From NCBI GenBank assembly GCA_003290465.1, contig CP030759.1, forward strand, positions 124,001 through 188,000: a DNA stretch of 64,000 bases, written 5' to 3'. Below are positions 48,438 to 57,996 of the stretch, piece after piece. The notes beneath the pieces are model-generated. The model made no database searches. It saw nothing but the letters and a program-made list of their open reading frames with translations, and was not told the DNA's origin. This stretch comes from Candidatus Sumerlaea chitinivorans (GTDB taxonomy: Bacteria; Sumerlaeota; Sumerlaeia; Sumerlaeales; Sumerlaeaceae). Made by a program: the position numbers and the translations under genes. The stretch's first letter is position 1. Each line of letters starts with the position of its first letter.

Positions 48438-49442
48438 ATGCAACCATTGGCAAAGGTTGCGATAACGCGCAAGATCCATTCCGCTGCCGAAGAGCTGCTT
48501 CGCTCTGCGCAGTGTGAGGTGTGGGTCAATCCCGAAGCTCGCCCGCTTCAACGCGAAGAGCTATGCGCGATCGCCCGCGATTACGATGCAATGATCTGTC
48601 TGCTGAGCGACCGCATTGATGAAGAGATCTTTTCTGCCGCAAAGCGGCTGCGAATTGTGGCAAACTACGCGGTGGGCTTCGATAACATCGATATCCCCGC
48701 GGCCACGCGACGGGGCATTGCAGTCGCCAACACGCCGGACGTGCTGACCAACGCTACCGCCGAGCTTGCATGGGCCTTACTCCTGAGCGTCGCGCGGCGA
48801 GTTGTCGAGGGAGACCGCCTTGTGCGAGCCGGAGAGTTTCACGGCTGGGATCCGCTCATGCTGTTGGGGTATGAAGTCGCTGGCAAAACGCTTGGAATTA
48901 TTGGCGCGGGGCGGATTGGCACCGCGATGGCCCGACGCGCGCGCGGTTTCGATATGCGGATTCTCTATACTCGTCCCAGTGGGCCCCGGCGGGAAATGGA
49001 CGAACTTGGGGCTCAGCATGTGGAACTCGAGACGCTCCTTTGCGAAAGTGACTTCATCTCAATCCACACTCCCCTCACGCCTGCAACTCGACACATGATC
49101 GGGCGCCCTCAGTTTGAGCTCATGAAGCCCACAGCGATCCTCATTAATACCGGCCGTGGGCCAGTGGTGGATGAAGCCGCGTTGGCTGATGCATTAGCAA
49201 ATCGGCGAATCGCGGGGGCGGGGCTCGATGTCTACGAATACGAACCGAAGGTGGAGCCTGCTCTTCTCGCACTGGATAACGTGGTTTTACTTCCACATAT
49301 CGGCAGTGCGACATTCGAAGCTCGAGCCGCAATGGCAAGGCTTGCGGCTGAAAATGTGCTCGATGCTCTGCGCGGCAAGGTTCCTCGGACTTGTCTCAAT
49401 CCTGAGTACCAACAGTATTGCGGGGTTCCTCCTCGCGATTAG
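48438..49442 (+). CDS. D-2-hydroxyacid dehydrogenase (glyoxylate/hydroxypyruvate reductase-like)
   Basis: 334-residue NAD(P)-dependent enzyme. NAD-binding motif GKTLGIIGAGRIGTAMARRARG, catalytic Arg in LINTGRGPVVDE, Glu in GLDVYEYEPKVEP and His in LLPHIGSAT. It is closest in style to glycerate/glyoxylate reductases (GyaR). The ATG at 48438 has GGAGAGAGG just upstream; a TTG at 48423 is not the start. It follows the response regulator by 21 bases and may share its transcript. Confidence 0.92.
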   Translation: MQPLAKVAITRKIHSAAEELLRSAQCEVWVNPEARPLQREELCAIARDYDAMICLLSDRIDEEIFSAAKRLRIVANYAVGFDNIDIPAATRRGIAVANTPDVLTNATAELAWALLLSVARRVVEGDRLVRAGEFHGWDPLMLLGYEVAGKTLGIIGAGRIGTAMARRARGFDMRILYTRPSGPRREMDELGAQHVELETLLCESDFISIHTPLTPATRHMIGRPQFELMKPTAILINTGRGPVVDEAALADALANRRIAGAGLDVYEYEPKVEPALLALDNVVLLPHIGSATFEARAAMARLAAENVLDALRGKVPRTCLNPEYQQYCGVPPRD

Positions 49443-49473
49443 AGTCACCCGACAGGGCTAGTGGCTATTGGGC

Positions 49474-51372
49474 TCAAGAGTTTGCTTGCCCCTCTCCGGT
49501 GGCCGCGCGAGCCAATCGACGATGGCGCAGGGCGGTGACAACACCCGCGCATAGGACGCCCGCCCATATTGCGACGCATCCGAGCGCGAGCCAATCCCCA
49601 AAGCGTGCGTACCAAGTGGTGTGGGAACGAAGCAATGTGACGTCATGCCAGAAAGTTCCACGTTCGCGCCATCCAAGTTGCCGTACGATCTCCCCGGAAG
49701 GTAAAATGATTGCGCTAATGCCTGTATTGGCCGCTCGGACGACCGGCGTGCGCGTCTCGATCGCGCGGAAGACGCTATGGTAAAAATGTTGCGCTGGACC
49801 TGATGCCACAAGCGTGCGAAGGAAAGGCAGGCTGAACACCCAGCGCCCAAAACGCGAATGCTCTCCTACGTAAGTGGGATCGTACCAACCATCGTTTGTG
49901 ATGACACACAACAGATTGGCTTTGCGCTGAGCATAGGCCCGCGCCAAGCTCGCAAAAGTGGACTCAAAACAAATCATCACGCCAACCCGCGCTCGGTCGC
50001 TCTGAAAAATCGTATATTCTGTCCCCCGCGCATACGTGCCCACCATTAATATGTATTCCTGAAAGAAGGGGATGCGGTCAAAGATGGGGGCAGTTTCGCC
50101 GAACGGAACCAAATGAATCTTGTCATAGACGGTGCTCGTTAGCCCTTCTTCTCTGCGCACAAGAAACGCCGCAACTGTTGCCACGGTTTCTTCGGGTTCT
50201 TCGAGAAGCACAGGTTGCCCTTCCATGCTTCTGACGACGAGGTTGGGAAAAGACCTTTCGGAATGCCCTGTAAACGGGTGACGCAAGCGGGCAGCGTAGT
50301 CGCTTTGCGTCTCGCGCCGATCGGCTCCAAAAAGGATGTCGGCATCAAGTGCGCGGGCGTAGCGGGCCAGAGTTTCATGAAGTTCTTTCTGATACACAAA
50401 ATAAGTCGAGTTGAATGAGGATTCCGGCATGACGATCAGCTTCGCTTGGCTCCCTGAGGTTTCCTCGAGCAGGCGAAGCGTGGTGCTGGTCATTTGTTGT
50501 TCGGCCGCGAGGGCCTCTTCCTCGCTGGTCGCCGAGTAGTACCCGACCTTCTCCAACTGGGAGATATTGGGCTGAAGTACCGCGATCCGGATGGTTCCCT
50601 CGGCGTCCGATTGTCGCATCGCTTCAACTTTTAGTAGAGCATGATCCGGATAAATCCTTATGACACAATAAAGAACGACTAAGAGTGCGGCCAGAGGAAG
50701 GGCAAGTTGGCGAGCCACGGTGGTCCACTTGATTTCTTTCCACCGGCAAAGAGCTGCGGTTGCAAACAGTGCGTTTGCGAACACAATCAGCCACGAGATT
50801 CCGTAAACGCCCGCAATGTCCGCGCATTGGGCTAATTTGGGAAAAGTTGGCAACTGAGAATGCCCAAGGTAGTTCCACGGAAACCCAAAGGGGCCTAATC
50901 CGCGCAAATACTCCACTGCCACCCACAGGGTCGCGAGCACGAGGGGAATCCACTGGGCTGAGAGCCGCCGCATGACAAACCAAGCTGGCACGGAAAAAGC
51001 CACCAAGTAGCCACTCAGGGCTACACCAAGGAGAACAATGCCAAGGGGGATGAACGGATTGAAGATGGTTAGCGTGTTGAGCCACCAAAGAGAGAAGTAG
51101 AAGTAAAAAAAGCCAAAGACCAGCGTCGTCCAAATGACTTCCCGCAAACGTTGAGCCCGCCCCAACGCCATAAGGAATGGGGACACAGCAACCCACGCCA
51201 AGAGCGACCATGAGTAATTTGGGAATGTCAGAGCTACTGCGAGCCCGCTAATCGCTGATGGGAACGCTAAGCCAATCCCATGGCGGCTTGCCCATGAAGT
51301 GCTTTGTGAAGTTGTGTGCTCTAAGTTGCTTTTATTGAAATGCTTTGTGATGCTGGAGCCGCGAGAGGTCAT
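49474..51372 (-). CDS. lnt: Apolipoprotein N-acyltransferase
   Basis: 632 residues. Adds the third acyl chain to lipoproteins at the periplasmic face of the inner membrane. About six to seven N-terminal helices, then a nitrilase domain with the triad Glu in VMPESSF, Lys in VYDKIHLVPFGE and Cys in VMICFESTF; a C-terminal helix closes it. The ATG at 51372 overlaps the folD stop (ATGA); a start at 51393 would overlap by 25 bases. Its presence points to an outer membrane. Confidence 0.94.
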   Translation of the reverse strand: MTSRGSSITKHFNKSNLEHTTSQSTSWASRHGIGLAFPSAISGLAVALTFPNYSWSLLAWVAVSPFLMALGRAQRLREVIWTTLVFGFFYFYFSLWWLNTLTIFNPFIPLGIVLLGVALSGYLVAFSVPAWFVMRRLSAQWIPLVLATLWVAVEYLRGLGPFGFPWNYLGHSQLPTFPKLAQCADIAGVYGISWLIVFANALFATAALCRWKEIKWTTVARQLALPLAALLVVLYCVIRIYPDHALLKVEAMRQSDAEGTIRIAVLQPNISQLEKVGYYSATSEEEALAAEQQMTSTTLRLLEETSGSQAKLIVMPESSFNSTYFVYQKELHETLARYARALDADILFGADRRETQSDYAARLRHPFTGHSERSFPNLVVRSMEGQPVLLEEPEETVATVAAFLVRREEGLTSTVYDKIHLVPFGETAPIFDRIPFFQEYILMVGTYARGTEYTIFQSDRARVGVMICFESTFASLARAYAQRKANLLCVITNDGWYDPTYVGEHSRFGRWVFSLPFLRTLVASGPAQHFYHSVFRAIETRTPVVRAANTGISAIILPSGEIVRQLGWRERGTFWHDVTLLRSHTTWYARFGDWLALGCVAIWAGVLCAGVVTALRHRRLARAATGEGQANS

Positions 51373-52253
51373 TCGACGAGTCGCTTTGCGCACCAGAGCG
51401 TGTTATGCAGGAGCATGGCGATGGTCATCGGCCCCACTCCGCCGGGCACCGGCGTGATGGCGCCAGCCACGTGTTTCGCGGCCTCAAAATCTACATCGCC
51501 CACTAAACGATAACCACGTGGCGAGGCCGGATCCTCAACCCGGTTGATGCCCACATCGATGACGGTCGCGCCCGGCTTGATCCAACCAGCTTTGATGAAA
51601 TTGGGACGGCCGATGGCTGCGATCAGGATATCGGCTTGGCGCAAAATTTCAGGGAGGTGCTCAGAACGTGAGTGGCAGACGCAAACGGTTGCATCGCCGC
51701 CAGCCCCTTTCCGCATAAGCAGTTGAGCAACGGGCTTTCCCACAATGTTGCTTCGGCCCACAACCACCGTGAATTTGCCGGAGGTTTCGATTTTTTCTTC
51801 AAGGAGGAGCCGCTGGATTCCGAGAGGCGTACACGGGATCGGGGCGGGTAGCCCCAGAACAAGCTTCCCCACGTTCAATGGATGGAAACCATCCACGTCT
51901 TTCTCGGGTCGAATCCGTTCCAGCAGCACGTGTTCAGAGAGATGTTCTGGCAGAGGAAGCTGCAAAAGGATCCCGTGGACCATAGGATCGGCATTCAGCT
52001 TGTCAATGACCTCCTCGACTTGCTGTTGGCTTGCAGAATTGGGGAGCGTGATGACTTCAGAATACCATCCGAGCTCCAAACACGCCTTGCGCTTGCTGCG
52101 CACGTAGACCTGCGAGGCGGGGTGATCGCCTACCAAAATGACGACAAGCCCCGGTTTGACGTGGGTGCGCTGCATGAAGGCCCGCGATTCAAGGAGCAAC
52201 TGCTCGCGGATGCGAGCTGCAATAGCGGTTCCATCGATAATGCGTGCAGTCAT
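51369..52253 (-). CDS. folD: Methylenetetrahydrofolate dehydrogenase / cyclohydrolase
   Basis: 294 residues. Interconverts 5,10-methylene- and 10-formyl-tetrahydrofolate, which also feeds fmt. Motifs YVRSKRKACLELG with the catalytic Lys, KDVDGFHPLN, GRSNIVGKPVA for NADP, and PVPGGVGPMTIAML at the end are all present. It overlaps lnt by four bases. ATG start. Confidence 0.96.
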   Translation of the reverse strand: MTARIIDGTAIAARIREQLLLESRAFMQRTHVKPGLVVILVGDHPASQVYVRSKRKACLELGWYSEVITLPNSASQQQVEEVIDKLNADPMVHGILLQLPLPEHLSEHVLLERIRPEKDVDGFHPLNVGKLVLGLPAPIPCTPLGIQRLLLEEKIETSGKFTVVVGRSNIVGKPVAQLLMRKGAGGDATVCVCHSRSEHLPEILRQADILIAAIGRPNFIKAGWIKPGATVIDVGINRVEDPASPRGYRLVGDVDFEAAKHVAGAITPVPGGVGPMTIAMLLHNTLWCAKRLVE

Positions 52254-52334
52254 AGGTTCAAGATGTGGTCAAAATTTCTCTGTTTTGCAAAGTGAAATCT
52301 CGGTGAACTCTGCCGGCTTGTTGCTCTCCGTGAT

Positions 52335-53234
52335 TTAGGCGGCAAATCCAAATGCAAGAGCAGTCGTGAGATCCGTGACTGCCCACAACCACAGAGCGCG
52401 ATACATCCCTTGTTTCGCGGGATAGTGTTCGTGGCGCCGGAGCCAATCGAGGGTAAAGCCAGCCCAAATCCCCAAATTGCCGACGATACTCAATACAGGG
52501 ATCCACGAGTAAGAGGGCGCCCCAGAGGGGCGATTCATCAAGGCGAGGCCTTGGAGCCCAAAACAAAGCACGATGCACACAAGAGAAAAGATCAGCGACC
52601 GCACAGGACCAAGTCTGAGGGCAAGAGTCTGATCCCCCCGCGCCGCATCCTCTGGGATCTGGTAGATCTGCGTCATGGGATAGAATGCTCCAAAAAGCAT
52701 CCCAAAGCTTGCCGCCAACAGCCAACTACGTCGAGCCAATGCCGGGTCGGACGTTGCGGCAAGGTCCGTAGCCAATGCCCCTGCGGCAAACGTCAGGGCT
52801 CCGTATCCTATCATGTTGATGAGGAGGTCGGCGCCGGCGACAGCCTTGAGGCGGACAGGAGGGACGCTATAAAGCACGGACAAAATCGTGCAAGCGACGA
52901 TTGCCCAAGTGTAGGATCGAGGCAAAAACCACCATGCAAGGATGCAGCCGCACGCCATCAGGGCCAGAGCTCCCAACGCAAGGCCTCTCGGAGGGGGCGG
53001 CGGATGGTCTAAGTATCCGATGTCTCCCTCATCGCGATCGAACGCGCTGTTGAGCGCAAGGGTGCCTCCATTCAGAAAGACCGTCCACAGGACCCCTCCG
53101 ATGAGAATTGGCCCCAACAGTGTCGTCCATTGGCCTCGGTTGCCGAGCACCACCAACGCCCCGCAAAAGTAGTGGGCGAAAACAATTGGCCAAGAGCGCG
53201 GGCGGAGATGAAGAAGCCACGGCCGGATCGTCAT
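52335..53234 (-). CDS. UbiA-family prenyltransferase
   Basis: 299 residues with about eight membrane helices. First Asp-rich motif NSAFDRDEGD and second motif PEDAARGDQ bind prenyl diphosphate through Mg; the usual NDxxD has Ser in place of the first Asp. A run of five prolines follows the first motif. Together with hemC (overlap ATGA) a role in a heme, quinone or chlorophyll-like prenylation step is possible; the substrate cannot be told. ATG 53234 chosen because of the overlap. Confidence 0.84.
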   Translation of the reverse strand: MTIRPWLLHLRPRSWPIVFAHYFCGALVVLGNRGQWTTLLGPILIGGVLWTVFLNGGTLALNSAFDRDEGDIGYLDHPPPPPRGLALGALALMACGCILAWWFLPRSYTWAIVACTILSVLYSVPPVRLKAVAGADLLINMIGYGALTFAAGALATDLAATSDPALARRSWLLAASFGMLFGAFYPMTQIYQIPEDAARGDQTLALRLGPVRSLIFSLVCIVLCFGLQGLALMNRPSGAPSYSWIPVLSIVGNLGIWAGFTLDWLRRHEHYPAKQGMYRALWLWAVTDLTTALAFGFAA

Positions 53235-54187
53235 GAGCGTTGCCCCTTCCATCGTGGGTCGCGGCCGAGTTCAAGAATGGACTCGGCGCCTTGAGCGATA
53301 AGACGTTCGGCGGCGTCCAATGCAAACGTTGCATCGTCCCAGTCGTCGTGCTGCTGGTCGTAGGAAAATGCGCGGCTTCCATCGGGGGAGCACACGACGG
53401 CGCGAAAACGCGTTGTTCTTCCCGCCTTTTCGCACAGGCAGCCAACGGCCGAATGGCAATCTGCTCCAATGGACCGCACGAAGAGACGCTCCACCTCACA
53501 CGCCCGGAATGTTGGGACATGGTTGATAAGCTCAAGGACATCTTTGAAAGGCGAGTCTGCTGGGGCCTCGACCGCGATTGCACCTTGTCCTGCTGCTGGA
53601 AGGACCTCATCGTGAGAGAGAAAGTTGACGTAGTCTGGCATGAGACCAAGGCGGCGAAGTCCTGCCGCAGCGAGAATAAGCGCATCGAAGTCTCCGCGTT
53701 GAAGTTTTCGTAACCGGGTGTCCACGTTGCCGCGAACATCAACGAAGGTCAGGTCCGGGCGAAGACGTGCGAGCTGCGCCCGACGCCGTAGGCTCGAGGT
53801 AGCCACGGTGGCTGCCGGGGGAAGTTCGGCGAACGCAAGCCCATTGCGTGTAATCAGGACGTCGCGCGTATCTTCGCGCTCAAGCGTGGCTACGACTATG
53901 AGCCGATCCGGAAGGAGAGCTGGCAAATCCTTGAGGCTATGAACGCCCGCATCTGCTCGCCCTGCCAGAATGGCCTCTTCAATTTCTTTCACGAAAAGCG
54001 CTTTGTCCCCAAATTCGCGGAGTGGGCGATCTGGGGCGCGGTCCGCGCTTGTATGCACAACGACAAGCTCGATCGCGACGTCGGCCCCGGCAACGCGTTC
54101 GATTGCCTGACACACAAGTTGTGTCTGAGCAAGAGCAAGCGCGCTGCCACGCGTAGCCAGTCGCAATGTTCTTGGGAGAGTTTTCAT
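53231..54187 (-). CDS. hemC: Porphobilinogen deaminase (hydroxymethylbilane synthase)
   Basis: 318 residues. Joins four porphobilinogens into hydroxymethylbilane for tetrapyrrole synthesis. Motifs RLATRGSALALAQTQ, HSLKDLPA and TSSLRRRAQL are conserved. The cofactor cysteine lies in SIGADCHSAVG, where most enzymes have GGCxxP-like sequence. The ATG at 54187 is preferred: the longer frame from 54244 runs into the terminator hairpin at 54235-54264. Other heme genes are not adjacent (hemW is further down). Confidence 0.94.
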   Translation of the reverse strand: MKTLPRTLRLATRGSALALAQTQLVCQAIERVAGADVAIELVVVHTSADRAPDRPLREFGDKALFVKEIEEAILAGRADAGVHSLKDLPALLPDRLIVVATLEREDTRDVLITRNGLAFAELPPAATVATSSLRRRAQLARLRPDLTFVDVRGNVDTRLRKLQRGDFDALILAAAGLRRLGLMPDYVNFLSHDEVLPAAGQGAIAVEAPADSPFKDVLELINHVPTFRACEVERLFVRSIGADCHSAVGCLCEKAGRTTRFRAVVCSPDGSRAFSYDQQHDDWDDATFALDAAERLIAQGAESILELGRDPRWKGQRS

Positions 54188-54229
54188 TGCTCGCAATCTT
54201 TGTGGAGTGAATGCAGCGAAAAGGCCACG

Positions 54230-54264
54230 AAAAATCCCCGGCAAGCAATTTTTGCTGCCGGGGA
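54230..54264 (-). terminator. Rho-independent terminator of the DUF3352-like gene
   Basis: On the minus strand ccccggcagcaa pairs with ttgcttgccgggg (one bulge), followed by atttttcg. It lies between the stop of the 54322-56175 gene and hemC. Confidence 0.85.
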
Positions 54265-54321
54265 GATTTCGTTCTCGTGTACGCTCGCCTCAGTTGTGGC
54301 GCGCGTAGCGAGTGAGTGGTG

Positions 54322-56175
54322 TTATTCAGACGCGCCTAATAGGATAACGCTTTCAGAGACGCCGGCTCCGTCCTTCGTGTAGCCGACGCCACCCACCGCG
54401 CGTAAGATTCTGAGCTGGTCAAGGATCTGTTTCGCGTTCTGAGTTCCGGCCGTTGCACCAGCAATATCCTCCGCCGTGTTCCAGATATTGCTCAGATTGA
54501 CAAAGGCGAAGGCGTTGCCCTTGGTGGAGAGCTGCATCTGCTTGAATACTTCGTTTTCTGTCAGAGAGGGTTTCTCGCCGGCACGGACCGAGGCCATTGT
54601 CTCAATCGTCTGCTTGGTCGTGGCCACCACAAGATAATCCCCCAACATTGCATACCCCGGAGACCATGCGCTGATATTTGGGATTTCCACATATCGCATG
54701 GAAATGCCTTTGCTCGTCTCGGTCTTGAAAGTGGGTGCTGGCGGGGCGCTCTGTCCGGAGGAAGGCGGAGGAGTCATCACTTTCAGTTTTTCCTCAATGA
54801 GTTTGCTCACGGCTGTTAGCACTTTTTCCATTTTCGCCTTGTCGCGCACTTTGACAACGATTGCCCCTTCCACACTTGGTATTCCCATCTCCATCTTTAC
54901 TTGTCCCACGATAAGCCCGATCTCGTTGCCCACGGCGGGGAAAAGGTCGTTACGTATCGAGAAGCCAAGCATGGCGTCGGCTTCGCTCAGTTGCTTATCA
55001 AGGTCGAAAGATGGGCCCTCCGCTGGAAGTGCTTTCATGATTTGTTTCACTACGTCGTAGGCCAAGTAGATATCGAACGACGACGTGGCTACCGTAACGA
55101 GGGCCGACGCTGGAGCGAACTTGATGATCTCGAGGGGCACGTCCCCCGGATAACGCTCTGCAAGTTTGCGAAGCGCCGAATTCTCGCTCCCAGCCGCAAA
55201 CGGCGAGTAGGTGTAGGTCGCAATTCGATCGCTCAAAATGCGTACGCTGGCACCGCCCATCGCGACTGGCTGCAACTCCGCCATGACGGCGCCGAGTGCC
55301 GCCTGTGGGCCAACTTCTGCCTTATGCGATTCCACAAGAGCTTTCTGATTCGTGTAGAGGTAAAGCTGTCCTGGCTTTGCCGCGAGCGCCTTTTCGACTT
55401 TTTCGAAGTCTTCCGCTTGGTCAAATCCGCCCTCTTGGGCCTCACCCTTTGCGCGATCAATCATGCCTTTGAGTACTTGCCCATCACTGGCGAGGAGAAA
55501 GCGATCCTCCAGCAGTGCGTAGTTGAGCTTAGCTCCCTTTGCCGTCTCGAAATGTTTGATGAGCACCGATTTGTAGGTCTCTGTGGTAATGGGGGAAGCG
55601 CTGCTGGTTTCTTCGGGTGTATCTTTTGACCCTTCCTGCCCACCCTTTGTGTCTTTGTTCTGTTGGACAGACGTGTTTTCGCTCTGGGTCGTGCCTTTAT
55701 CCTCACCGCCACCGCTTTCTTCCATCGCGGCTTTCTCGGCCGCCATTTCCCAGAAAGTCATCAAGCGGGTGAACTTCTCTTTATCGCTTACTTTGGCGAT
55801 AAGGCCGCCTGACATCGTTCCTTCGCTGGGATTTCCGAGTATGAACACATCCACCCCAGCGATGACTTTTGACAACGTATCGCCGTCCAGCCCGAACTTG
55901 AGCTCACCTTCGATATTCTTGATCAGCTTACGAAGCGTATCGAGATCGCTTCCAATTGGGGAAGCCTCGAGTACTTTCTGTCCCCAACCGTAAAGAGTGT
56001 TCCCTTTCCACGCCGACCAAAAATCGGCGGTGCTGGGAACGCTCATGACGTAGACAGCATTCTGTGGGACGAGCTTTGGGTTGGCCACCTTGGCAAAGCT
56101 GGTCGCTACCAGCAGTGCAAGCCCCCCCACCAGCGCGAGCAATCGGGTTCGCGCGAGCTTGGAGATGAATCTCAT
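54322..56175 (-). CDS. DUF3352-like exported protein
   Basis: 617 residues with a signal peptide (to about SFA-K). Repeating alpha/beta units of about 90 residues, a Gly/Glu/Ser/Lys-rich insert (about 155-200) and a Pro-rich segment near 485. It fits DUF3352-type proteins whose role is unknown. GGAG precedes the ATG at 56175; an upstream start at 56208 is not supported. Sequence style is similar to the lipoprotein at 40802. Confidence 0.72.
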   Translation of the reverse strand: MRFISKLARTRLLALVGGLALLVATSFAKVANPKLVPQNAVYVMSVPSTADFWSAWKGNTLYGWGQKVLEASPIGSDLDTLRKLIKNIEGELKFGLDGDTLSKVIAGVDVFILGNPSEGTMSGGLIAKVSDKEKFTRLMTFWEMAAEKAAMEESGGGEDKGTTQSENTSVQQNKDTKGGQEGSKDTPEETSSASPITTETYKSVLIKHFETAKGAKLNYALLEDRFLLASDGQVLKGMIDRAKGEAQEGGFDQAEDFEKVEKALAAKPGQLYLYTNQKALVESHKAEVGPQAALGAVMAELQPVAMGGASVRILSDRIATYTYSPFAAGSENSALRKLAERYPGDVPLEIIKFAPASALVTVATSSFDIYLAYDVVKQIMKALPAEGPSFDLDKQLSEADAMLGFSIRNDLFPAVGNEIGLIVGQVKMEMGIPSVEGAIVVKVRDKAKMEKVLTAVSKLIEEKLKVMTPPPSSGQSAPPAPTFKTETSKGISMRYVEIPNISAWSPGYAMLGDYLVVATTKQTIETMASVRAGEKPSLTENEVFKQMQLSTKGNAFAFVNLSNIWNTAEDIAGATAGTQNAKQILDQLRILRAVGGVGYTKDGAGVSESVILLGASE

Positions 56176-56280
56176 GGGTTTGTCTCCTTCATTTTCAGTA
56201 AACCACACCTTCTATAGACACCTAAGAGGGCAGAAAAGTTGTGCGGATGCAAGGTGTATGTGTTTTTTCGCACCGCAGCC

Positions 56281-57996
56281 TCAAAAGTGGAACTCGTGGC
56301 GCAGCCAGCGCCGAACTCCCAACCAGATGGGCGCTACACAGCCCAAGGCATTGACTACCAGAAGCATGACGACAAAGGGAAGTGTGCGCCGAATCGCTTC
56401 CGTCCACACCTGCCAATCCGATCGGTGCTGCCCGCCAATTGCATCGAGTTGCAGAGCAAGTGGAACTTCGAGAGCGATGGTAAGGGTCACGTAAACGAGG
56501 CTTGCCACGATGTTCATCGTGCCGCCGTAGCCGTTGGCGATGCGCGCCGGGTTATCTTCCTTGAAGGAAGGGAAGGCTGCTCCAAACCCAACCGCCAAGC
56601 TCGTAAGACCCACGGCCAGAATGGCCACTGTGATGAGGCTGAGTACCGCAATCGTTGGCGACACACCCAATGTTGAGTTCGAGAAAAGCATTAGGGGCAG
56701 CGCGATGCCCCAACAGCTCACGAGACAAAGTCCGAATTTTTCCCAAACCAGCACAGCTTTGGAGAATGGAGCAAGACCAATGACCCAGTACTGTTTCCCT
56801 TCCAAACTAAGCATCGGATAAATGAAGCGGGTGGTGAGAATCGACAAAACGAAGCAGGTGGCTCCCATGTTGAACAGGGAGAGAATCACTCGCCATTGCG
56901 CAAAAAACACTTCGATGCCGCGCAACTGGCGCGAGAGCCCGCGGATATTTGCGACGTACACAACGAGTAAGCCAAAGAGTATGACCAATTGCGACCACTG
57001 AGCAGGGTCGCGCCAGAACGTTCGCATGTCTTTCGCAAGAAGTGCCTTTACGGGCTGAGGAAACAAGGAAAACGCCGTGTCGAAAATTCCGAAAAAAGAA
57101 AACCGCAACCGGGAAACCGAGCGGTTGGCGCTTTCGCGAGCTAAAGCCCAGCCGCGATAGTACAAACGAGGGACGAACGTCATGCACAGTTCCACGCTCA
57201 CCAGCGCTGTCGAAAGCAGACACGCAAACCAGTAAAGAGCCTCCCGTACCTGCCCCTGCGACGCAGCTTGAAGCCCACGTGCCAGCCACGCATTTGGGAG
57301 CACTGGAAGCATCCCGGCATTGAGCGTGCGCATGATCTCGGCGAAATCCTGCGTGGTGAGCAGCATTGGCCGCAGGCCCATGAGGCGGACGAGAACTGCA
57401 GTGAGCCCTAAAGAAGTTCCAAGCAGGGCGAAGGTAAAAATACGCGCTTTGCGTGCCGGAAAGTAGGCGCTCAGGATCATCGTGAGCAATGCGCCAATGG
57501 AGGCAGGAATTACAAGAAAAGGAAAGCCCAGAACAAAAGCGGCCGGGTAAAACCACCACGGAGCATGTTTCGCGAGACCGTAGGACGCAAAAAGCGGCAA
57601 ACTCAGCACGACGAACGCCCATGAACTGAAGAAGATGGATTCGGCAAATTTGACACCGAACGTCGTCGAAAAGCCCAAAGGCAATGCCATCAGGAACTCA
57701 GTTTCGCGCGAAATATAGGTCGTGGTCAGCGTGATGATCAAATTGGAGAAAACCAGCATCGAGAAGAAGGTAAGTAGCACGATCGCCATCAACCGCTCCA
57801 TGAGGGGCGGACCGAAGGGCTCCTGCGAAACGAGGAAGCGAAACAGATAGTAAAAGAAGCCGCCACCAACACCGACGATCATCGTGACAGCGACGACGCC
57901 TGCTGCCACATGCACCCAAACATGCCGGCGTATCTGTCTGGCGATGTGCAGCAGCATCTGCCAACGGGTCCGTAGGATGGCTTGGAGACCGCTCAT
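56281..57996 (-). CDS. Putative ABC exporter permease
   Basis: 571 residues with about twelve hydrophobic helices and a large central cytoplasmic stretch (KALLAKDMRTFWRDPAQWSQ). It fits the putative ABC exporter family (ABC_tran_2-like permeases). The usual ATPase partner is not adjacent. The start overlaps the stop of the upstream gene by four bases. It is the last gene of a coupled three-gene unit. Cargo unknown. Confidence 0.78.
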   Translation of the reverse strand: MSGLQAILRTRWQMLLHIARQIRRHVWVHVAAGVVAVTMIVGVGGGFFYYLFRFLVSQEPFGPPLMERLMAIVLLTFFSMLVFSNLIITLTTTYISRETEFLMALPLGFSTTFGVKFAESIFFSSWAFVVLSLPLFASYGLAKHAPWWFYPAAFVLGFPFLVIPASIGALLTMILSAYFPARKARIFTFALLGTSLGLTAVLVRLMGLRPMLLTTQDFAEIMRTLNAGMLPVLPNAWLARGLQAASQGQVREALYWFACLLSTALVSVELCMTFVPRLYYRGWALARESANRSVSRLRFSFFGIFDTAFSLFPQPVKALLAKDMRTFWRDPAQWSQLVILFGLLVVYVANIRGLSRQLRGIEVFFAQWRVILSLFNMGATCFVLSILTTRFIYPMLSLEGKQYWVIGLAPFSKAVLVWEKFGLCLVSCWGIALPLMLFSNSTLGVSPTIAVLSLITVAILAVGLTSLAVGFGAAFPSFKEDNPARIANGYGGTMNIVASLVYVTLTIALEVPLALQLDAIGGQHRSDWQVWTEAIRRTLPFVVMLLVVNALGCVAPIWLGVRRWLRHEFHF

